This document shows, piece by piece, positions 12,748-25,600 of a stretch of DNA of 64,000 nucleotides (position 1 is the stretch's first letter; each line of letters opens with the position of its first letter). This stretch comes from Paragordius varius (Eukaryota; Nematomorpha). The stretch lies in assembly GCA_964247055.1 (NCBI GenBank), contig OZ176052.1, positions 2,542,001-2,606,000 on the forward strand, read 5' to 3'. The notes under the pieces were generated by a model that worked only from the letters and a program-made list of their open reading frames with translations, was not told the DNA's origin and ran no database searches. The translations under genes and the position numbers were made by a program.

Positions 12748-13294
12748 CAGAGGTCGGCAACCTTTCCTGTGCGGCCCCTAATATAATGACCATAATATTT
12801 ATAATATGATTAAACATAAACCATGATGTACTGTCACTAACATCTGCATTATTACAAACCTATTTTACTATGAAGTTCCTAATTCATGAATGGGAGAGCT
12901 TGTTTAGTGAAGCTATTTCTCTATTTCGCTCTTCTGCATGCTCACATATTTGTTTTTCGTATAAACACATAACATATGCGCGGAATACGGGCCTACCTAG
13001 CAATAGCAGCGGGGAAACTTCTTAATGACAGCTGTGTCAGAATAATAAAATATTTTTTATGGTGATATGGCTTATTGAAATTATAATAACAGTGCCTAGA
13101 ACCGATCCCAAAAAAAGAACTAGAACCGGCTAATACTTAAATATGGAACAAGAATCGGCTCCTAAAACAGGAACCAGGTTTCGATTCGAAGGGATAAATA
13201 TGTATGAATTACTAATTAAATGGAATATGAATGTGCGGACAGCCGAAATTTATAAATTTTAAGAATGGCCCGCTGAAAAAATTGCCGACCCCTG
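12748..13294. mobile_element. hAT MITE, 547 bp, with 8-bp target duplication
   Basis: The ends are CAGAGGTCGGCAACCTTTCC and AAATTGCCGACCCCTG, an inverted pair. Flanks TTTTAGTT (12740-12747) and TTTTAGTA (13295-13302) form an 8-bp duplication with one change, the hAT hallmark. Inside, 13087-13200 carries an AGAACCGG-type segment related to the elements at 24343 and 45240. Confidence 0.88.
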
Positions 13295-13302
13295 TTTTAG
13301 TA

Positions 13303-14129
13303 CGTGGTGAAAGTTTATCGAAAATTTATGTTGAATTAAAAATAAATCTGAAGTAATGTAGACTCACTTTAAAGTAAAGTGAAATAACAATCTTTCTGTA
13401 AAATGTCATGCATTGAAAAACATTTTTTACAAAATTATTGTTATTTCTCACACTTTGCTGTGATATGAATTGGCCAACATTAATGTGGGTTGGTCTGCAT
13501 TAAATTGCATATTGTATAATCAAAATATATAGAGATTTCTTTTGAGTGTTTTTTACCCCTTTTTTTAACTATTTAAACTGCAAAGTAATAGACAATATTA
13601 TTATGGCTAAAACTTGATCGATAGTGAAAAGATGCATTTTTTGCTCTTTCTTCTTTTAACTCAATAATATTAAAATTTACATAAACCCATTTCCCTATAA
13701 AAATAAAATATGTAAATTGTCTTTCATACTACATAAATAACAAAATTTATTTTTTTGCTATATGAATATATTATTGCAAATGAGATTTTATTTGAAATTA
13801 TTTTAATTTAACAGGGCAAAAATTACATGTGCCAATATATTGTGATAAAACTATAATACTATTATTAATATCAAAATAATTTAATTAAAATTTATAAGCT
13901 TCCCTTAATTTTTAGTGTCAAACAACTATCTATCATTTATTTATTTTTTAACTATTTCACTTTTTTAAGGTGTTAACTTAAGAGAATTTAAAGGTGTCTA
14001 TTCTCAACTTTTAATTGTAAAAAAATGCATTTTTTCGCTTTTTCTTCCTATCATCAATAATAATTCTCTTTATGGAATCACTTATCTCGGTAAATAAAAA
14101 GTAGTTAAAATATGAATAATAAAAAAGGG
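13303..14129. other. AT-rich spacer without recognised content
   Basis: No open frame with family features, no clear repeat ends except the terminus that begins at about 14130. Confidence 0.5.
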
Positions 14130-14196
14130 TCCTTGTTTTGCTTTGGCCCCCCTCACTGCTCCCCCTAGCTCTCCGTAGTTTCGCCACTGATTTGTT
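14130..14196. mobile_element. Terminus of an unplaced DNA transposon
   Basis: GCCCCCCTCACTGCTCCCCC and CTCCGTAGTTTCGCCACTG read in reverse as CAGTGGCGAAACTACGGAG, a terminal repeat common among DNA transposons. A similar end (AGTTCCGCCACTG) is at 55085-55098. Partners not identified. Confidence 0.45.
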
Positions 14197-14939
14197 GTTT
14201 AGTTGTAATTTTATAAATATAATATAATCAATTTTTCAAAATAATATGATGATTAGAAGTTTATTTAACATTCGTTTTTTGACGGAATTTTTTCAATGAG
14301 TAGTGTACATTTGAGTCTTAACTTGGAAATCCTGTGCGCAATACTTAATAGTGACAACTTTAATATTTATATTAAACCTGCTGAAATCTCATATATCCCT
14401 ATTTGATTTATTACTTTTTGATTTTATTTTCGATGTAACATGTATTTCGATGTGTTTTTTTTGTTTACAGAGCTTTATAAGGTCTGCACTTAGTAGACGA
14501 AAATTGGTGTATTCGATTATTACTATTCCATTTTTTACAGAACTAACCATTATTAAAGCTCTTCATTTAAAAGGTTAAATTTAACAATATCAACGGAAAA
14601 TCAAACAAATAACATAATAGATATAAATCCGTCTGATAAGTAACATCAAAAAAGTTGTATTTTAATTAAATATTAAATAAAATTTTTATACTTTTCTCAA
14701 ATAAGGTGTCTATTCCGCCTGTAGCATATCGATATAACTAATAATGGGTCACCTCTAACTGTGTTTCGCTGCTCTTTCCATTTATCTTAAGCTTTTTATA
14801 AAAATACAATCTAACAAAAAATGTTTTTTATTAAAATTATTGTTACTAAGAAAAATAGCAAAAATCCTAGATAAATATATCATAAAATTTTCTGGTTCTG
14901 AAAGACTGTTTGTACCAGTATTTTTACCGATTATTATAA

Positions 14940-16188
14940 TTTATATATTTATAAAAATGGAAAATGCTGGCTTTTAGATCTGTTTCCGTAAAACCGGTAG
15001 ACCCATTCAAATCCAAATGTCAAAAAAATATAATCATTAATGAATGCATCGACACTAGCTTCGCCCTTTTTTTAATTAGGTCCCCAGTTCGGGCCCTCCC
15101 CGTGTAAAAACGGGTTTTTTGAAAAGTGAAGTCAAAAATCATGTCTTTGAGACAATTTCCAGAAAACTTGTTGGTCGATTTTAAAAATGGTTTTTTTACT
15201 TGTTTTCGATTGCGCCGAACATAGTCGGCTTACTTTTTTATGATCTCTTTTTACCCGCTCTCCCCGTAAAATGCCATTTTTTCAAAAAAACTAATTAATT
15301 TTTTCAGTGTATGAGACCGTTAAATTTCAATGAGAATTCCAGGTATTCCCTGTTAAAAGGCATAAATTTTAGTCTTGCGTTTTTTAATATTGGCAGCTGG
15401 GTAAAGAGATAGCCGCTAAAACTGCGCCACTATATAGTTGCGTTGTTTTGGAGCTACATTACAGAAATGAAGCCATATGAGTTCATTAAAAGCTTGAAAT
15501 ATTACCCGCAACTAGTTAGAAATTAAGGTCGGGCTTTTTTTATTAGCCGTAAATTTGGGGCCTTTATGCCCTTAAAATACGCCATCATATAACGATTATT
15601 TAGTGTTGAGGTATTTTTTTCGAAACCCATGACCGATGGTATCAAAGATGATTCCAAATATTTTCCCTATAAAGGCAAAGAATTTAAATCAGCGCCTTAT
15701 CCATATAGGTCCGTGGGTAGGGGTCTACCGATTAAAAACTGAGACGCCATACAAAATGGAGTATTTTTAAAGCTAATTTTCAAAAAACGTAAGAAGCCAT
15801 ACGAGTTCAGTTAAACACATTTCTGGGGAATTTGTATAATATCATTCTTTCCTTTAAAAAGAGACCACAAGAGATTTACTTTTATATCCCTTGATCCCAG
15901 CTGTGTGAACACAATTTGAAAATAAAATTAACCATGATTTCGTAAAACGAAAATCTTAAAATAAATCCAATGTGAATATCAACTTTAATAAGGGACAGTT
16001 TAAATATGGTCATTTTCGAGTAAACAATATTTAAGCTTATGCAAAAACCCGTAAAAGAATAATAAGACATTCTTTTTTTATATATGTTTTTTATTATTTT
16101 ATTATCTCCATTAACTCTATTTTTGCAAATTATTAAGAATAATTATCGGTGCGACTACGTCACAGCGAAGCATGACAGGGCCAGCTAG
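14940..16188 (+). mobile_element. Non-autonomous Helitron, same family
   Basis: It starts TTTATATATTTATAAAAAT (C to T at base 2) after an A and ends GGCCAGCTAG before a T at 16189, with a weaker GTCA/TGAC hairpin at 16159-16176. The interior matches the end sections of the 4116-6143 copy but with fewer internal repeat units, so copies differ in repeat number. It lies just beyond the 3' end of array copy 2. Confidence 0.85.
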
Positions 16189-16895
16189 TATCTTCTATTA
16201 ATTTACTAAGAATCAGAAAATGTTATAGAAATTTATAAAAAATGTAGATTTATTTTTGTCAATCTCATAAAAGCGAAATAATCCTGAGAGATATCATCAC
16301 CAAATTTCCAAGTTTTATTTCGAAGAAACTATTATTTTTCTTTTATATTTGTTGGGCTCATAAGAAACTCGCAATCATAAATGGCGTCGGGAAAGTTTAA
16401 GAATCCCTGATCTTAAGCTATGAACATATATTAAGAATTAGAATTGAGATATTTATTTGACATATAATACAAGTTCTGACAATTTTTTAGATTCTTCTAT
16501 AATTCTTCATAATTTACTATAGAACATCTTAGTTATAACTTCAATGGGATCAAATGTACACATTATCAATATTTAGTGTTACACTAATGGTAGAATCAAT
16601 TGGAAAATTAAATTTGATTTTTAAGTCAGGGCTTATTTTTCACATTATTTTGAGTTAAGATTAAATTAAAAATGATATATTCTGATATGCAAAATATTAC
16701 CATGTCCATTTATTTTAGGTATAAAATTTAAATTATTATGCCAAATATAAACAAAATTGATAGTAAAAAATTATATATTTATTTATTTAATTTGTATATA
16801 GGATTATTTCCCCTATAAAATAATAAATAAAATGGTGACGCCCCTTTCAAGAACAAAATCACAAATATTAAAATAAATTTAAAGTAAATTTGTAT

Positions 16896-19800
16896 TTAAG
16901 GGCATTCGTGAAGCATTCCCGATATATAGTTAAAAGAGGAGGTAAAATTATAATGTAAATAGCTGGAGTTTGTTGAATTCGCCACTACAAATTCTATCTT
17001 ATACACCAAAGAACTATCGTAATCCCATCTATGCTTCTCCATTTTATTCAATATTGTAAGTCGAGAATCGTTTTGCCATATTGTGTACTTATTAAAAATT
17101 AAATTATTTGGCGACAATTTAAAACATATAAAGCGTAATTTTCTTAATGTAAAGATTAAATGCGTATTTATTTGATAAAAATCAAAATGGTTAATTTTCA
17201 AGTGATATAGTTAACCCTTTGTCGAATATAATTTATATAAATAGTAAAATTCTATTGCTTATATGGGTGGGGAGAAAGGTAATAAATGAAAAAACAAGAA
17301 GTTAGATTATACTGGAAAAAAGCAATTGTCCCTGCATTAACTTTGTAAGGTCTGTGCGTAATCCCAGCTTGACGTCAAATAATTTTAATTTTTATGTATA
17401 AATAAATATGCATTTATTATTATTTACTATGTAATTATAATGAGTATCTCTTATTTAAGCTATTTATTTTATGTTTTCTTGTAAAAATGGTATGAATGCA
17501 TTTTACGTGCAATGGAGTAAATGAATGCACTCAAATGCGTTATAGACATCTGTCTATAAATTATTCCGTACAAGGGAAAATTTATCGAAACTGTAAATTT
17601 TTTGGTTGCAGTCCACATAATTTATAAAAACGGTTTCTGACGAATTCGTCCAGTTTCCTTTTATAAATTTAACAAAAGCCTCATATCCGCGCGGTATTAT
17701 ATCTATTGGTGGATAGAGAGAAAAGTAAGTTTTTTACAATGTGTGGAATAATAAATATTTGCGCCCACTTTTATACCATGTAATTATAAACTTAATATTA
17801 AAGTTTCATGGGAGCTCAAGTTTTTATAAAATAACCAGAAAACATATTTTTAAACCGGTTCATTGCGAATCAAATTTTAAAAACGGCTCCTAATAAGGTT
17901 AATACCAAAATGGTCATGTAGGATTTTTTTCTCTATTTTTCCAAAAAGTATTATTTTTGAAATAAGTTAATATATATATATATATATTATTCCGATTGAA
18001 TAATTACAAATAATTGATATGATATATTATGGAAAAATTCATGTAGATAAACCTTGGAATCCTCAGTTAATATAGATGCCCACGTAAAATTTGCAGCAAT
18101 ATCATATACATGTACAATAATTCGACAAGTATTAACCTCCAACCAATACTAAATAAAAATATATATAATCAAGATTTTTATAATTAAATGTGAGCGATTT
18201 AAAATATAAAGTGGCATTTTGGAAAATTTGAACAAGTTTTAACTTTAAGAATTACTCAAGAAGTGGAAACCGTCGCAATTTGTAAAAAAATAGGTTGAAA
18301 CTTAACAATGAATTGTAATCTCTTCTTAAATTTTAATGTATTGTGTTAACACTTGGAAACACTTCTATATGAGTCCTTCGATTCAAATTAGCGTCGCAAC
18401 TCAGTTTAAAATTAAATATTTCAAAAATATGGAATAAATTAAAACCAATGTAAAAGTTTGCAGTTTATCATATTGAAGGGCAGGAATATTAAAAAAATAT
18501 TCATCAAAAAATTAATATTATTAATTTTATGGATAAACCTTAGGAGGCAAATACATCTTAATATGTTTGCATTAATTAAATATAAAATACACAAAATACA
18601 CACTTATGATTTTAATAATGTTAGTTGTGACATCAATATAATAATAACTTTCATTTTGGCGTTAAAATAAAAAAGACCGATATTTTGTAAAAATGTTGTA
18701 AAATAAAAATGACTCGATGTAGTTTAATATGAATTTATTTATATTAGGATGGATAAATAATGAAACAGTCCCTTTCAGTAATTTTTAATATCATTTTAAT
18801 ACGTTTTGGGGTCGCTTCCCGTATTGATTTAGAAAAAAACAACATAATTAACAATTTAAAATAGATTACAAAACATATGGAATCTTATCAATTTTTAACT
18901 AAATCCATTTTAAATGTGACATAATTAGAGGTGAATTTTTCAGTATTTTAGTCATTAATCATCAAACTTTACAGAATTATCAAGAGATAACATGGAAAAT
19001 TATATTTTTAAAAAATACCATTTTACTTTAATGGGTAGCAATATACTATCTTTATGCTAATAATTTTTCCAAATAGAATTTTATTTCACTATTTTATTGA
19101 TAAATATTCATATATATATTCTTCCTATAATAATATTAATAATCAAACCATTTTTATTCATTATTTAATTAGAATAGCTAACTTTTGCTCTATATTCGTA
19201 AAGATTAGCCATGTCCATTAAAGCGTTTATGGTTTTTTTATGATAAAAATTTATTGTCCACCAATTATCCACTTGAACGGGAGTTGTGTTCCCCTGAAAA
19301 TAAGTCCACACACCCATTTGTTCCATGAAAATCGGAACATTCCTATAATACATTTATTACATGGTGCCTAAATTTTAATTAAAGGGTTATCACGATTATG
19401 ATTAAATTTCTAATCTCAACAATCCAAATAACAAATTTTTTTGATAAATTATTATGTCCATCTATTGTTTATTATAATATTAAATTAATTTTATATTATG
19501 TTTTAGTTTAGTAAAAACTGAAATTATTTGGACAAAACCTTAAAATTATAAGACGAACATATTTTTTTTAAAAAAACAACCATATTCTTAAGCCTTAAAT
19601 TTTTTAATATAACCAATGTTTTTGGTGTACAAAATTACAAAATATAGCGGAGTAGATTGTAATACAATCAATTATATCTATCTACATATATAAATAGTAA
19701 AATGAATAAGAATTATTAAGGTTTAATAAAGTATGGCTGTCCTTTAAGATGATTTCTTCTAATTTTTAGTTTTGTCTGTATATTTAGGTTTTCACTGTAG

Positions 19801-22580
19801 ATTCATAGATAGACGTTTCTAACAAAAATTCCTAAATTTTTTAATGATTTTGCTGAAATTTGCATGATGACTAAACAGTTGCTTCAAACTTAACTTTAAT
19901 AATTTGAATAACGTTAAATCGAATAATATTTATAAAATTTAAGACCTTAAACTGTCAAAGAAATAGTTTTTATGTTATTATAATTATTCTTTATTAATGT
20001 GTAAAAAGTTTAATACACTACTTAATTTTGATTAATATATATCAAATTTCTAATTAAAAAACGAGGTAAGTGAATCAATCCAAAGATAGTAAGAGGTATA
20101 CGCAGTTACAAATACTTTTAAAACTATTAACAAAGTTTTTTTTTCTTTACAATTAATTGTTAATTAAATTTAAAATTCAACCGTTTTCAAGGATAGTAAG
20201 TATTGTGGGTGAAAAATTATTATGTGTTGAAATAAAAAAAATATTGTGTTTAACATTACTTTATATGGGTGTGATTTATGAAAATATCATAAACTCCATC
20301 AGCAAGTGTGTCCCAAAGACACAAATCATTTTCGATTACCAAGTAAATACCTGTAAATATTAAATTCTATAGAAATATTGGTTTAAATTTTTAACTATTA
20401 TGTATTCCCAATGACCTATTAAATGTTTTAATACAAACTTAGTTATATCTGATTAAGTGAGAAAAAAATAATTAGCACTATGCAAAAAAAACGTTTTATA
20501 TGTATTTAATGTATGATATGTGTAGGAAATAAGTTTTCAATCGTATATTTTATTTTATGAAACTAAGTTTCAATTTACTTTTCCGCTTACAGGTAGACAA
20601 AATACAATGCAAATCAATCAATTTTCTTTCTGGTCCATTTGGATCATCCAAAAAAATCAAATTTCGAATAGTTAGATTACGAAACCACGAAAGAATGGCA
20701 GGTTTCCTTTTATAAAGTTTCATCAAATTTCCGCGTTTATAAAATTCAATAAAATAAATATCTCCTTTTGGGGTTTCAACGATACGAATCTAACATAAAA
20801 TGTAAAAAAAATAAAGCTAGGGACTAAAGATATTTATATCACCTTTGGAAATCAAAACAGTTTATACCCTTTGATCATTTATACAGAATTTTACCTATGT
20901 ATAATATAATTTATATTTTTGTGCAGGGGTGCATAACACAAACAACGGGCGGCATTCGAAATATATATGAGTAATAATTATTAGATTAAATACAGTTTCA
21001 ACAACATACGCTATTTTGTGAAAATTTGGAAAGACCTATTTTGGGAATTTGTTTAAGAAAATTTTATTTATTACATTTTGTCATAAGTAATTTTAAGAAA
21101 ATGGTTTGCTATTATTAGATTCACGCGGGCTGCAGAAATATTTCGGATGGCCGCATGTTGGACATCCCTGTTTTGTTTTTTTCCAATTCTAGCGGTTTAT
21201 TTATTTTGACTTATTAAGAGTATTTAAAAAAGGGTAATTAAACTTACCTTGGTAAGATTTGTCAGAAACAATGTTTCATACCTCCTATACTGTTGGAAAT
21301 AAAAACACTCATACGATAATTGATTAGTTGGACACAAAGCAAATAATCGGTCATTTGGGAAAATATCCACATACTATATTAGTAATTTATAAAAAAATAA
21401 AAAATGTAATAATATATAAATAATAAAGAAAGGTAAAATTTAAGCAAACACCTGTTCAACGCCCAAAATTTTTAAGGCATTTAAATCGGCATGCATCTTT
21501 TCGGAAAAATAAATTAAGGAAGTATTAACAGTATAATTTCCCTCGAAATCGCGAAGAGTAAAGTTAAAGGAATTTGTCCCAACATACTTATACCTACCAC
21601 GGTAAGTAATTGTTACTGCTTCCTTAATTTTATCAACGTAGGCTAGATAATGAAACGCATAGGTTGAGCTAAATATGAAAAATATTATGGTAAAATATAA
21701 AAAAAATTTAAACTGTAATTATGTCTTTTTAGTTTAACCAGGGGTGTTCAACAGGTGGTTCCGGAGCCACTTGTGGCCGTTGAAAATTTTGAGTGGCTTT
21801 AAAAAAATTAGAGCAAATTTTTTTTTGCAAAATTAATTTTTGAGTTGCGATTTAAAAAAAAATTTAAAAGTAAAAATTTTACATTCATTTGCATATATTT
21901 TTTTTAAATATTTTATATTTTTTATCACATTCCAATCATTTATTTTCTTAATCTGAAAATACAAATACTTACCAATGGTAAACTTTTTTGGCAATTATTT
22001 AGTGAAAGGACATATTTCTGACAACCACAGTTCCATTTTTAATATATTCGTCCATTCTCTTCAAATATTAATTTATTCAATTTTTGTCAACTAATCAATT
22101 CGATATCAATATTAATAGCTCTTTGAATTGCTTATGCTTAAAAGCAAATTATTATAAAAATAATTACAATTTCAACCACATGGGTTATTGTAAAAGGAAT
22201 ACCTTCGAATCTAGGTGAAACAGGCAGTCCATTGTTAATGATCTTTAATAAGACGTCGGATTTTTTTATATACAAAAATTTCTTAGCCCTCACATACATT
22301 TCTAATATATTTATAATAAAAGTTGCATGCTAAACACTTAGCAAGAATTTAAATGGGGTAAGTTTAAGCTGTCTTCTGTGAAAAAATTCATCAATTTTTT
22401 GAATAGAATTTGTGATGTTTTCTATAATTTTTGCTTTCATGACAGATATATTTAGAAAATTAATTTGGTTATGTATTTCATCAAATTTTTTGTTTTCACA
22501 CATAGTAGTACAATTTAACAGCAAATTTAGCTATATTTTAACAAACTAGTTATTTAGTTATTTATATGAAAATTAGCACA

Positions 22581-22629
<49 letters not shown>

Positions 22630-25600
22630 AATTTATTTGATATTATGTCTTGATATATTTTAATTCAAACGTTGCTCTTCGGATTTTTGAAAAAATGTGG
22701 CTCTTTAAGCCATTTGTATTGGATACCCCTGGTCTAATACGAAATTATTTGAATTCATTTTGAGAAATACACTTTTAAATCATCATTTTAAGCAGTGCAA
22801 ATAAAATAATTTCTGTCGGTGGATTTTCACAATTCCATAACATTGGTAGAAAATTTTTATGGTGATAACATACTAAAACTTCTATTCAGAGTCAATAACG
22901 GGCAAATTATATATAAACATGAAAAGAGAAAAGGATTTACAAAACTGACAAAATTAGAATAATCCCATGTTTAACAATTTCTTACCTTTTGGAATAGTTT
23001 TATAATCCGGAACTATTTAAATTTTCCAAATCATAATAAGTATTTAAATTATAAATCCAAATAAAATATACTTTCAATTTTTTGGGGGGCACGCTCCAAA
23101 TTTTTTTAAAATATGGAATTATCAAAAAAATGCTCATCTCAAGCTGCCCTTATTTTCTTTGGTTTTTAAATCGCTAATACAAAAAAATGTATATTATGGT
23201 GTAAGTACGAAAATATTTAATTTTAGAAACTTTTAATTTGCATTTTACCAATAATTACATAATATTTATTGATTTTTAAATTAGTTGTTTATTTCAATCG
23301 TGTTTTGAACTATCGCACAAGTTAAAAAACCGTAAAATTATATGGTTTTAAAGGAAAACAATGTGGAATAATTAGATTTTAACCAAAAATTTCACTAGTT
23401 TATATTTTAGTTCTGGGGTATAAAACTACCCCAAGATAAATCGTCTATAATGAATAAAACGGTAATAAAGTGTTTAATACAAACCTAAACATTTACAAAG
23501 TGACCAGTAGCATTTCGACCAAAACATTCGATCAATTTTTAAATAATATATGCATTTTGCTCTCAGTAAAATCTCTTGTATATGATTAAGATGGCGATAA
23601 AATTTTTGAGCAAAATATATATACAATAATTAACTAATGCAATGGTAGGAAATTTTTATACCTTTACAAAAACTCTTAAGTAATAGCTATAATATAAACG
23701 CAAAGATGAATACTTGTATATATCGGATAAGTTGTAATGTTGCTTTGTCTGAAGAGCGCATAAATTGGTGGTACAAGGTGACACATTATCTAATTATTAA
23801 ATTGTGAATTGCATATTTTATGGGTTAATTTTGATGAGAAAAGCTAAAATATAATTATACACACTATAATAAATATAATATCTTTTGCTACCTAAAAAAG
23901 GTTTAATTTTTTAAAAACATTTATTTTATGCATTCATTACATTTTCAATTTCCTGGCATCGAGCTAGTGAGTCTTTTCACACGTTAATTTGTAGATATGG
24001 CTTTTATGTGTATACATCTAACATCCTTAAAAACTTATTATTATTAGCTTCAATTACCTAACCATTCATTTACTACTATCTTTATACTTTTTAATTAATT
24101 TCAAAAAACCTCTCGGGTATGTTTAATCGCATCCACATTGGCGTTTAAAATTCGGTGTAAAATAAGTGTACTTACTAATTTTATTGTGTTTTTTGTTTTT
24201 GGGGCCATATCAGAAGCTAAATTAATTTTCGTAATTTGAAATTGGAAACTCGCAAATACGCATATCAGGTTAAATAAAATATTTTTACTAGATATTTTAA
24301 TCTTCAAACCAATTTTTTATGTCAATGAATATTACCATAAATCAGGGCTTGGAACCCGAGACTAAATTTGTAACCGGTTCCAAAGCGGTTCTTAAAATGG
24401 CCCGTCCAGGCTCTTTACATTTTATCGGTTCACCGGTTATTTTGAAGTGAAACTTATTTTAAAACGGTTTTTAAAATCTTGAATTTTGGCTCCAACTGGT
24501 TCTCTGTAGTATAAGCCGGTTTTCAAATTGGTTCCAATCAGCACTTTTATCATCTCACATATTCCTTAATTTGTTGTATCCAAAACTTTTTCCAATACAG
24601 AATTTAATAATGTGTGTTTTATCGGCGAAGGTTAACTCCCAGAAATGTTTTGTCGAAAATTTTTTTAAAATCTATCATTTTTTGTAAAATAAAATATTCT
24701 GTTTGCCATCGGCATAACTGTCTTGTAATTTTGAGATTTGAAATATTATTTTGTGTTTTAACCCTATTATTAATAGTTGAATGATTTTTTGAAAATCAGA
24801 ATCTTCAATATTGTATAAAATTCTCCATTTGCTAATTTAAAATATTTTTATTTAAATATTTTATATCAAATTCAATCGTTCTTCTTTTCTCTATAATAGA
24901 TTCGTTTATTTTTGTTATAACCATTAATTATAAGTAAAATATACCGTTGACAATCTTCCGTAAATATAGAATAAACGTCCCGGTGTAACTTTAAATGGAA
25001 AAAAGGTGTATTTGATGCATTTTTAATCATTTAAAAGTGTAACAATACTCAATTTGGCAAAATTATTTTAAAATCTTGATCTTTAATACCCAACGGGTTC
25101 TAAAACGGTTTTAAAAAATGTAAGGTGGTTCCGGTTCATGTTCTTTACATTTTTCAGTCCCAACCGTTTTTTCATAAAAATTGGAACATGTTCCAAAACG
25201 ATTCTTAAAGTTTTAAAGTTGTTTTGGTTTTCATGGTGGAACAAAGGTTCCATCAAAGAACCGCAAGAACGGTTATCGAGCCGGTTCTTGTGGCTCTGGT
25301 TCAAAGCCCTGCTATAAATCTATATTAGAAATATAATTTAGCGCTTTATTAAATTCCAATATCTAACTTACTCACTTGGATTATTTAATTAAGGTCAACA
25401 TACAGTCTCAAAATTATTATGGAAGGTATATTAGGACAAAAGTTCCGGTTTCTCTGCTAATATATACCATTTACACTTTGAGAATGTCCTTGAACACTTT
25501 AAGTTGGTCCTTTAATTTTTTTGTTTTGTTTTTTACTTTTATCACATATATACCATTTACAGTTCAAATTCCGCCTTGAACAATTCAAATTCACCCTCGA

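Noticed and set aside
14351-14578. Hydrophobic plus-strand frame of 75 residues
   Set aside because: T-rich sequence gives Phe/Leu by composition; no splice context, no repeat or homologue among neighbours.
20400-20440. Alternative exon 6 of array copy 2 ending TCATTGG with GA in place of the donor GT
   Set aside because: Using the acceptor at 20449 and the donor GTCATT avoids a non-canonical junction and keeps both phases; the alternative is kept only as a possibility.
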